22,679 nt of DNA from CAYWKS01 sp964458935 (lineage in GTDB: Bacteria; Planctomycetota; Phycisphaerae; Phycisphaerales; Zrk34): contig CAYWKS010000041.1 in assembly GCA_964458935.1 (NCBI GenBank), positions 1 to 22,679 of the forward strand, given 5' to 3'. A model generated the notes under the pieces. It ran no database searches. It saw only the letters and a program-made list of their open reading frames with translations, and was not told the DNA's origin. Of the stretch, positions 1 through 5,571 are shown piece after piece (position 1 is the stretch's first letter; every line of letters starts with the position of its first letter). Position numbers and translations under genes: made by a program.

Positions 1-25
1 CCCGTGGTGAGCCAGAACCGTCTCG

Positions 26-1180
26 GTGACGGGCTATGCCCGAACAGTCGCCAGAGCCGGCCCCCGGATCGAACTGCGGGACTTGAGGTGCTGGTTGGCT
101 TGCCAGGAAGTCGTCGCACGTCGTTCGGCGTGCGAGGCTGAGACACCCATGGCCGTGGTTCCTGGCGAAGTTGGTGAACTGATCGGCCCAGCTGATGCAC
201 GACGCGTGGCCCGCTCACTCCGACGGCTTGCAGCAGCGAAGCTGTTGTCAGTCGATGACGGCAACGTCTCGATGCCCAAGGCTGTTGCCCAAGGTGCTTT
301 GGATGAACTCAGCCTCTCCGCAGAGGCTCGAAGCATGATGCGAGGTCGTTCACGACGTGTCCCCGTACCGCGTCGATTGATGCGCTGGCTCGCGGCGTGC
401 GGTACGGCGGCAAGAATCTCCGTTGCGTTCGGCCACTTGCTGCGGTGTCTCTACTACCGCCAGGGGCAATGCGTCTCGGGTGGGTGGTGCCGTGCCGGTT
501 GCGTTGCCGAGGTGTTCGGCGTGTCACTGCGTGCAGTGAAAGCTGGCCGGGCGGAGCTACTTGGAAGTGGATGGCTCGTGCGGCATGAAGTGAGCCAATG
601 GCAAGTCAACCGATGGGGCCAAGCCTGTGTGATCAACTTGGACTGGTCGGGCACGAGCGTCAATTTGCACGCCGAGCAACGTCGCGTCGAGCACAGATCT
701 GCACCGCCATTACCAACACCCCGAACCTCTTCGAGTCGAAGAACCAAGAAACCCGCGCAGCGGGGTGATGGTGTTCGAGAGAACGGCACTCCGACGTTCA
801 CCAAGCTGGAGATAGGCGACCTGGTCGACATCGAGCGGCTTCGGGTGCTGTTCGCCCAAGCGGTCGATCGACGGTGGGTGACACGCTCGGAAGCCGACTG
901 GCTGAACTTTGCGTCTTCGGCCCACTACGCGACCCGGAAGGCGACAAAGAACGCTCCGGGGCTGTTCCGCTGGCTCGTGACTCGTCGCGAGTGGTCGCGC
1001 ATCGCCGAAGCCGACGAAGCGGCAGCAAGGCGGCGGATGCGGGACGAACACCCTGAGCCATCGCAAGGGCAGGCCAGCGGGGAAGGGATCGATTCGCTCA
1101 GAGCAGACCCGAGGATCGTACTCGACCGACTTCGCCCAACACGACGTTTCAATCAGCAGATTCCATCGTTAGGGGTATGA
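26..1180 (+). CDS. Winged-helix DNA-binding protein, probably of a mobile element
   Basis: A 384-residue protein starting at GTG, the first start after an in-frame stop at 8-10, so it may be complete; a later start is possible. Two segments look like winged helices: about residues 27-85 (Arg/Ala-rich, ending in a beta-wing-like stretch) and about 125-205, where 'VFGVSLRAVKAGRAELLGSG' reads as a recognition helix followed by a wing. A basic Ser/Pro-rich linker (about 225-250) leads to a helical C-terminal part (about 260-345) with repeated Arg/Trp/Ala, similar in feel to replication-initiator or primase-like proteins of planctomycetal mobile elements. No catalytic motif is visible. It lies just upstream of an integron integrase remnant, on what I take to be an island, so a role in replication or regulation of that island is plausible but inferred. 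It could equally be a plain transcriptional regulator. Confidence 0.6.
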   Translation: MTGYARTVARAGPRIELRDLRCWLACQEVVARRSACEAETPMAVVPGEVGELIGPADARRVARSLRRLAAAKLLSVDDGNVSMPKAVAQGALDELSLSAEARSMMRGRSRRVPVPRRLMRWLAACGTAARISVAFGHLLRCLYYRQGQCVSGGWCRAGCVAEVFGVSLRAVKAGRAELLGSGWLVRHEVSQWQVNRWGQACVINLDWSGTSVNLHAEQRRVEHRSAPPLPTPRTSSSRRTKKPAQRGDGVRENGTPTFTKLEIGDLVDIERLRVLFAQAVDRRWVTRSEADWLNFASSAHYATRKATKNAPGLFRWLVTRREWSRIAEADEAAARRRMRDEHPEPSQGQASGEGIDSLRADPRIVLDRLRPTRRFNQQIPSLGV

Positions 1181-1347
1181 CAGGGTGCGCCGTGAGGCCA
1201 GACGTCACTCGCGTTGCATTGAGGCCAACAGCAACGTTCGCTGTCCGTTCGGCATTGGGCCGTTACGCGGTTGGGCCTGTGGTGTTGGACGGATGCTTGA
1301 TGGGCGTGCCGATCTGGGTAGGATTGGTCCGCAATGCATCGCACTGA

Positions 1348-1584
1348 TGGGGGACCGGGTATGCACTCAGCACCAAGACCAAACGCGCCACATGTCACAC
1401 GTTCCGGCATTCCTTCGCCACGCACCTGCTGGAGAGCGGGTCGGACATCAGGACGGTGCAGGAGTTGCTCGGGCACAACGACGTGAAGACGACGATGGTC
1501 TATACGCACGTGCTGAACCGAGGCCCGACGGGTGTCAAGAGCCCGTTGGACCTGCGTGACGATGTCTTATCATGGTCGGCATAA
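1348..1584 (+). pseudogene. Integron integrase (IntI-type tyrosine recombinase), C-terminal remnant
   Basis: The reading frame after a stop at 1345-1347 encodes a tail in which 'ATCHTFRHSFATHLLESG' and 'DIRTVQELLGHNDVKTTM' are followed by 'VYTHVLNRG'. This is the signature of integron integrases: the HxxR box, the second His in 'LLGH' and the nucleophilic Tyr in 'VYTHV' are all present, and the 'ATCHTFRHSF' and 'THVLNRG' wording is typical of IntI rather than XerC/D. The SAM-like N-terminal domain, the box I arginine and the IntI-specific additional domain are missing. Nothing upstream in any frame (1181-1345) resembles them, and no start codon with a ribosome site is evident. It therefore cannot be an active recombinase and is a deletion remnant. 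It points the same way as the cassettes that follow, whereas most integrons have intI divergent from the array. Confidence 0.85.
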
Positions 1585-1676
1585 GACGCCAATTGAAGAG
1601 GCGACTGAATGATGCTGGTAATTGAAATGGCAGCCGTTGCGGCAATTCGAGCGGGTCTGCCGCCGGCGTGTTAGGC
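1585..1676 (+). other. Putative attI region with a GTTAGGC core site
   Basis: The 92 bases between the integrase stop and the first cassette contain no ORF and no attC-like palindrome, and end in GTTAGGC (1670-1676), a match to the GTTRRRY core site at which cassettes join. Position and lack of a long inverted repeat fit an attI site rather than an attC. The assignment depends on context: the seven-base core alone is common by chance. Confidence 0.4.
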
Positions 1677-1692
1677 CGATAGACTCGCGATG

Positions 1693-1723
1693 TTGAGGGC
1701 ATTAGTACCGATCCAGATATACA
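1693..1723 (+). promoter_or_regulatory. Weak sigma70-like promoter candidate within cassette 1
   Basis: TTGAGG (1693-1698) and TATACA (1718-1723) are separated by 19 bases and would start transcription about 15 bases ahead of the protease start codon. The spacing is long and the match is by eye, so this is tentative. Cassettes usually rely on a promoter outside the array, which makes an internal one worth noting. Confidence 0.25.
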
Positions 1724-1747
1724 TTGTTGGGTGCTGGGGAAGACACT

Positions 1748-2911
1748 ATGCGAACCACGCGTGAAACACTTCTGATCGTAGCGATGGCCGCATGGGCGTA
1801 CGGCGTATGCTCTTGCGGCCAGCCCGCGAAAGCTCAGACGTCGGCTCCGGCGCTCCCACCGCAGACGCCTGCTACTTTTCCACGCGACGCTCTGACCCAG
1901 CGGATTGCCAAGATCGAGAAGAAGCTCGCCGAGAAGGAAAAGGACATCTGGGACAAGATATCGAGCGTCTCCGGTCTCGCTAGCGGTGTTCTCATCGCGT
2001 TGATCGGTGCCCTGGCAACCTACGTTTACAACGAACGCCAACGCCAGCTTCAACGTGCGCGCGACGAACGTGAAATATCGGTCTCACAGGCACAGACCAT
2101 TCAGAGCTTCATTCCTCACTTGACCTCTGAGAATCCCACTGAGGTCAGGGCTGCTCTTCTTGCGGTCGAAGCGATGGGGGACCCTGAACTGGCAACGAAG
2201 CTTGCCCGACTGTTCGGAGGCGAGGGCTCTTTGGGAGCGCTCTACAGGATGTCCCAGCAGCGAGAACACGAAAGTAAGCAGTCTGCCGATGCTGCGATCG
2301 GCGACCTCCTCGCCACCCTCAAGCCATCCGTGGTTCAAATCCGTACCAAGGAGGGGCGGTTTTCTGCTACTGGCTTCTTCATCGACAACAACGGCCATGT
2401 CGTGACAACGGCCCACGTTGTGAGACAAGAGCGCGAGTTCGTGGTTCGGACGCTGGACGGTAAGACGCATCCTGCGAAAGTCGTTCGGGTCGATCCAGAA
2501 CGAGACCTCGCGGTGCTGCATGCGCCAGGAGTGCTCTCTCACCCGCTGAGGGTCTCACCGGCGGCGCAAATATCTGTAGCTCAGCAAGTAGCAATCATAG
2601 CCCACACGGCCACGATGAAATGGCAAGCGCGAGTCGGCACTGTGCGCGCGCTCACGTATCGCGACAATCGCACTCTGATCGAGGCGTCAGACCTGCGTCC
2701 CGAACCCGGCTACTCGGGCGCACCGGTTCTCGACCAGACCGGGAAGGTCGTGGGAGTGATGGCCATGTCCGACTGGCAGTCAGGGATTTCGCTGCTCATC
2801 AGCGGAGAGGACATACAGACCGCGTTCCCTGACATGATGGAAGGTGACGAGAAGGAGCCACCCGCAGAGTCTCAGGAAGACACGCAACAAGAAACTGGAG
2901 GCGACAGATGA
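1748..2911 (+). CDS. Membrane-anchored trypsin-like (S1C) serine protease, integron cassette 1
   Basis: I chose ATG 1748 (387 residues) because GGGGAAG lies seven bases upstream; an in-frame TTG at 1724 has no such site. Residues 1-30 look like a signal peptide (possible cut after 'AKA'). A short coiled coil (about 48-70) precedes a transmembrane helix (74-94), then an Arg-rich stretch, a helical HEAT-like linker (about 117-170) and a trypsin-like domain (about 185-370). The catalytic triad is readable: His223 in 'TTAHVV', Asp253 in 'ERDLAVL', Ser323 in 'GYSGAPVL'. There is no PDZ domain, unlike HtrA/DegP. If the first hydrophobic segment is exported, the positive residues after the helix place the protease in the cytoplasm (inference). 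The last residues overlap the attC site of the same cassette. GC content is visibly lower than in the backbone. Proteases of this kind occur as effectors in defence loci, but no partner proves that here. Confidence 0.85.
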   Translation: MRTTRETLLIVAMAAWAYGVCSCGQPAKAQTSAPALPPQTPATFPRDALTQRIAKIEKKLAEKEKDIWDKISSVSGLASGVLIALIGALATYVYNERQRQLQRARDEREISVSQAQTIQSFIPHLTSENPTEVRAALLAVEAMGDPELATKLARLFGGEGSLGALYRMSQQREHESKQSADAAIGDLLATLKPSVVQIRTKEGRFSATGFFIDNNGHVVTTAHVVRQEREFVVRTLDGKTHPAKVVRVDPERDLAVLHAPGVLSHPLRVSPAAQISVAQQVAIIAHTATMKWQARVGTVRALTYRDNRTLIEASDLRPEPGYSGAPVLDQTGKVVGVMAMSDWQSGISLLISGEDIQTAFPDMMEGDEKEPPAESQEDTQQETGGDR

Positions 2912-2958
2912 CAGCGCGCGGACGCGCTGCCATCTGCGCCTCAGTTTGATCGTTGGGC
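2882..2958 (+). repeat. attC recombination site of cassette 1
   Basis: A nested palindrome with attC layout. The outer left box ACGCAAC (2882-2888) faces GTTGGGC (2952-2958, a GTTRRRY core). Inside, arms 2892-2896/2943-2947, 2898-2903/2937-2942, 2905-2910/2931-2936 and 2912-2918/2923-2929 pair exactly around the loop CGGA. Left-arm bases G2897 and A2904 are extrahelical and A2911 faces C2930. Extra bases only on the left (L'') side are the known polarity mark of attC. The left part lies inside the protease coding sequence. The left box departs from RYYYAAC at one position. Confidence 0.75.
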
Positions 2959-2973
2959 AACGGAAGTAACGCG

Positions 2974-3882
2974 ATGAAGTCACAGATACCTAGAGACGAA
3001 CGTTTCCTATTGTGGGAGCTAGCCGACAGTCTCAACTCGAAGGAACAGCCAGTGTCGTTCTTAGAGTTGTATAAGCAGTTCCAGCAACGCACTGGGGTCC
3101 TGTTCTACTTCGGTGACCTTCCGGGCGAACGTCAGTCGTGGATCTTAAGGGCAGGCGAACGCAAGACGATCTGTGCACAGCGACCAGAAGATGCCGCCAC
3201 GCCAGATGTGTTGCGCAGGTGGTTCCAGGATGTCGCATCGGACATGTTCTACTGTCTTGATGGCAGATCGGTGGACGACGCGCCTGCGGGAGACTATCAG
3301 GCGCCGCGACCGTTTGACGAAGAGCGTGCTAGCTGCTTTGCGCATGCACTGGCTTCCCAGTGGAATGGTACTTATTCGTCACGTTTTCCTCGCACCAGCG
3401 AAGCTCGTGAGATTGACTTCCCCGTCGGCTCGGACAAGCTTCTGTCTGTGATACGACAGCTTCGTCATGCGCGTGTTCTCATTCTCGGCAAGTACCCAGG
3501 GGAAGGTGGAAGACGGCTACGTGAAATTGAGCTTGCATTGCAGCGAATCGGACTGACACCGACGATTTTCGGCGATTTGCGGGGATGTGATCACTTGGTT
3601 GCAGCCGGTCGGGTCCGCGAGGAGGTGCTGACGGTCGCAAAACTCTCTGACCTCGTGATCGTGGAAGACTCAGAGCCCTCGGGACACTTGCTGGAGCTCG
3701 CCGATCTTGGCGGAGCTATGGTAACGACGGCAATTCTCCGCCTCCGGGGATACGGCTCAACCATTCTCGCTGAATCATTCTGGCGTCAGTATGGAGCCTT
3801 CATGCGCCTGTTCGAGTACTCGCCGGAGACTCTTGATGAAGTCATCAACGAAGTGGTCGAATGGCACAAGTCGGTGCAATAG
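2974..3882 (+). CDS. Unrecognised protein with Rossmann-like C-terminal half, integron cassette 2
   Basis: Start ATG 2974 (302 residues) is supported by GGAAG eight bases upstream; the longer frame from TTG 2953 begins inside the attC core. I do not recognise a named family. The N-terminal half (about 1-125) is mixed helix/strand, with 'RFLLWELADSLNS' and 'LFYFGDLPGERQSW'. From about residue 150 the pattern becomes alternating strand and helix: 'ARVLILGKYPGEGGRRLREI', then 'LTPTIFGDL', then 'LSDLVIVEDSEPSGHLLELA'. That resembles Rossmann-fold domains of the TIR or nucleoside-deoxyribosyltransferase type, with an acidic pair after the strand 'LVIVED' and a later Glu. There is no signal peptide or membrane helix, so it is probably cytoplasmic. 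Gene and site (attC 3887-3966) together make a typical one-gene cassette. A nucleotide-sensing or defence role would be inference only. Confidence 0.75.
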   Translation: MKSQIPRDERFLLWELADSLNSKEQPVSFLELYKQFQQRTGVLFYFGDLPGERQSWILRAGERKTICAQRPEDAATPDVLRRWFQDVASDMFYCLDGRSVDDAPAGDYQAPRPFDEERASCFAHALASQWNGTYSSRFPRTSEAREIDFPVGSDKLLSVIRQLRHARVLILGKYPGEGGRRLREIELALQRIGLTPTIFGDLRGCDHLVAAGRVREEVLTVAKLSDLVIVEDSEPSGHLLELADLGGAMVTTAILRLRGYGSTILAESFWRQYGAFMRLFEYSPETLDEVINEVVEWHKSVQ

Positions 3883-3886
3883 GGAT

Positions 3887-3966
3887 GCCCAACCAGCACC
3901 TGCACGCGACAAGTGAAGGCCGCGCGATGCGCGCCGTTCACTTGCGCGTGAGGTGAAACGTTCGAC
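3887..3966 (+). repeat. attC recombination site of cassette 2
   Basis: Begins five bases after the stop codon. The left box GCCCAAC (3887-3893) is a perfect RYYYAAC; the right box is GTTCGAC (3960-3966), keeping the essential GTT but not the RRRY part, as can happen at the end of an array. Between them, CACCT/AGGTG, CACGCG/CGCGTG and CAAGTGAA/TTCACTTG pair, followed by a GC-rich inner hairpin. A G and an A are unpaired, both on the left arm. The inner spacers are 3 and 4 nt, the same as in the other site. Confidence 0.75.
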
Positions 3967-3999
3967 AGACTGCCAGACTGATCGCGGCATAGCCTGCTC

Positions 4000-4030
4000 G
4001 CGTTGCGATGGGCGCTTTCTAACGCCCGGA
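4000..4030 (+). repeat. Short imperfect repeat, copy A, with small hairpin
   Basis: Thirty bases here match 11996-12025 at 24 positions, sharing GCGTTG, ATGGGCGCT and TCTAA. In this copy GGGCG/CGCCC can pair around CTTTCTAA and is followed by a short T-run, so it may act as a weak terminator. CTAAC (4019-4023) and GTTAG (4035-4039) nearby resemble cassette core boxes but lie too close together for a complete attC. The rest of 3967-4102 shows nothing else. Confidence 0.35.
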
Positions 4031-4102
4031 TTTTGTTAGGGTCGTTGTGGCACAGGCCGGCTTGGCGTGATTGAATCAGGAAACTCTATCGTGGACGCAA
4101 GC

Positions 4103-4234
4103 TTACGCGGACGTGCGGCCTGCAATAGCCGGCGCATGCTGAGCAGCCCTGGCCAAATGCAGGATCGCGCTACGGGTCTCTGGTGAGAGAGACGGCCAAA
4201 GGCTTCGCAGTTCGGTCAAGTCAGGCGTTGCCAT
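4103..4234 (-). CDS. Small ORF of the kind found beside planctomycetal integrases (43 aa)
   Basis: ATG 4234 opens a 43-residue frame beginning 'MATPDLTELRSLWPSLSPET' and continuing with a helix 'RSAILHLARAA'. From memory, short segments of the form 'DL..L...WP.LP..IR..I..LV.AA' occur at or just after the ends of tyrosine integrases in planctomycetes; I could not check this by search. No ribosome site is visible, so it may be the remaining tail of a deleted integrase module rather than a gene of its own. It sits about 95 bases from the tRNA-Gly fragment, where an island integrase would be expected. A second tail-like hypothetical protein is the alternative. Confidence 0.4.
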   Translation of the reverse strand: MATPDLTELRSLWPSLSPETRSAILHLARAAQHAPAIAGRTSA

Positions 4235-4329
4235 GGCAGGACGGCTGTTTCGTGCATTTTTTGTGCGGCGGTGGGTTGGCAGCGGCACAACCGGCTGCTG
4301 TTCAACTGGTTGCGCTATGCTGCTTTCGC

Positions 4330-4373
4330 CGTTGCCAACGTGAATGTCGTGGGTTCGAATCCCATCACCCGCT
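4330..4373 (+). pseudogene. 3' half of tRNA-Gly(GCC), probable island attachment site
   Basis: From the anticodon loop TTGCCAA onward the sequence has the 3' anticodon strand, a variable loop, a complete T arm (GTGGG, TTCGAAT, CCCAT), the acceptor strand CACCCGC and discriminator T, all typical of bacterial tRNA-Gly(GCC). Upstream, the expected D arm, 5' acceptor strand (GCGGGTG) and 5' anticodon strand are absent at proper spacing, so it is not a working tRNA. A tRNA 3' half is what remains at the far end of an island integrated into a tRNA gene. By that logic the island lies to the left and chromosome to the right. Confidence 0.7.
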
Positions 4374-4376
4374 TTT

Positions 4377-4398
4377 CCCCGGAAGTTGCCTTCCGGGG
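4377..4398 (+). terminator. Hairpin after the tRNA-Gly fragment
   Basis: CCCCGGAAG and CTTCCGGGG form a perfect nine-pair stem with loop TTGC, three bases after the tRNA end. No T-tract follows; a TTTT precedes it. This is probably the original terminator or processing element of the tRNA gene, left in place. Confidence 0.5.
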
Positions 4399-4837
4399 CC
4401 ATCTCTTGACGGGGGCTGCCAACCCTCTGAGCTGAAGTTGCTCTGTTGAATCCATTTGACACGGGAAGCGATTGGCGCTGAACTGTGGTGCAGGAGCACG
4501 GATGCCCAACCGTATCGGATTCTGAAGGTCGTTGAACTGCCGCCGCGGCTGTGCCGGGACTTGCCGGTCGTGCGCGGGCACACGCGGGGCACCGATTGGA
4601 TGTCGAAGGGCTCGAATACACCATCTTCCCACCAAGCCCCAGATCTCGCCCCGCGAGAAATCGGAGTTTCTATCAGTCCGAATACACTGGCGCCACGGCG
4701 GGCGTCGTTTGTCGATACCGGGGCTGGTCGGGCGGGCAGACCTTCTTCTACACCCACACCTCAGGGAACGAACAGGGCACGTCCGAGATGAAGCGTTGTC
4801 GGGTCGAAGCCCCGTAACACGAGCGCGACCGGCTTGG
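4399..4837. other. Stretch without a convincing gene
   Basis: Several overlapping frames are open here because of high GC content, but none has a ribosome site, a recognisable family or consistent codon-position bias. One plus-strand frame around 4660-4790 contains aromatic 'YRGWSGGQTFFYT' wording that faintly recalls short beta-repeat tails of secreted proteins. It has no start and is at best a remnant. Confidence 0.4.
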
Positions 4838-5527
4838 TCATTGATCCGGTTCATTCTCAGCAAGGCGCGTTGCCACCAGCCCGCCGACAAGACCCGCGAT
4901 GGCGACCGCCAGATAGAGCACTCCGGCGAGCGTTTGCAGCAGGACCAGCGCCCGTGCCGCGTTGGAGATCGGGACGAAGTCGCCGTAGCCCAACGTCGTC
5001 TGTGTAACCGTGCTGAAATAGAAGGTGCAGGCGATGACCGCCCAAGGGGCGTTGGTGTCGATCGAGCCGGTGATGGCTTGGGGGTTGTGGTTCAATACCG
5101 CGCCATACGCGCCGGCGAAGAGCCAGATCATGGTCAGGTAGCCGCCGATCGCCGCCCAGAAGCGTGCCGCGGAAATCTCGCGACCTCGGAACACGAACGT
5201 GAAGAGACTGACGACCACCAGCACCGAGAACAGTCGGGCCGATACATCGATGGCATTTGAGTTCGCGCCGATGACGTTCGGATCACTCACCCAACTGCTG
5301 ATCAGCAGTGGCACCGCCAGCACCATCGCCAGGCATATCGTCCACGGCCGCGTCGCGACCGCCGCGATCGCGATGACAATCACGAACGTCGAAGCCGATC
5401 GCCAGACCATCAGCCCGCCTGTGCCGGCCAGGAACTGGCTCGACGCGATCAGGGCCATCAGCGCAACGACCAGCGCGGCATAGCTCTTGGCCCGGTGCCG
5501 GTCCAGCCAGTAGAGCAGTTCAGTCAT
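4838..5527 (-). CDS. Two-pore-helix potassium channel-like membrane protein
   Basis: A 229-residue integral membrane protein with about five hydrophobic segments (roughly residues 17-34, 45-80, 95-112, 125-145 and 190-220). The pore loop between the last two carries the selectivity filter 'TLGYGD' (178-183), the hallmark of K+ channels of the Ion_trans_2 (PF07885) type. No S4-like row of arginines is seen, so voltage gating is unlikely, and there is no C-terminal RCK/TrkA_N domain in this chain. It starts 44 bases after the RND pump gene stops, on the same strand, so it is probably the last gene of the efflux operon. Such a pairing could link pump activity, which uses proton motive force, to membrane potential, but that is inference. 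Cation selectivity is well supported by the filter; the physiological role is not known. Confidence 0.85.
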   Translation of the reverse strand: MTELLYWLDRHRAKSYAALVVALMALIASSQFLAGTGGLMVWRSASTFVIVIAIAAVATRPWTICLAMVLAVPLLISSWVSDPNVIGANSNAIDVSARLFSVLVVVSLFTFVFRGREISAARFWAAIGGYLTMIWLFAGAYGAVLNHNPQAITGSIDTNAPWAVIACTFYFSTVTQTTLGYGDFVPISNAARALVLLQTLAGVLYLAVAIAGLVGGLVATRLAENEPDQ

Positions 5528-5571
5528 GCGCGGCCTCGCGCGTGATCGCTGGTTCAGCGCCCCCGGGTCGG

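Noticed and set aside
1270..1276. GTTGGGC as another cassette core site
   Set aside because: Matches GTTRRRY, but no convincing palindrome or R'' box precedes it, and it lies upstream of the integrase remnant.
2912..2929. CAGCGCG/CGCGCTG hairpin as a simple transcription terminator
   Set aside because: The pairing extends outward over more than 20 further bases with left-arm bulges and core boxes, and no T-run follows, so attC explains it better.
4265..4373. A complete tRNA gene ending at 4373
   Set aside because: No 5' acceptor strand (GCGGGTG) or D arm lies at the right distance. The best 5' match (CCGGCTG at 4291) leaves two mismatches and an overlong spacing with no proper anticodon stem.
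4504..4536. GCCCAAC and GTTGAAC as a third attC
   Set aside because: The boxes are only 33 bases apart with no pairing arms between them, and they lie beyond the tRNA boundary.
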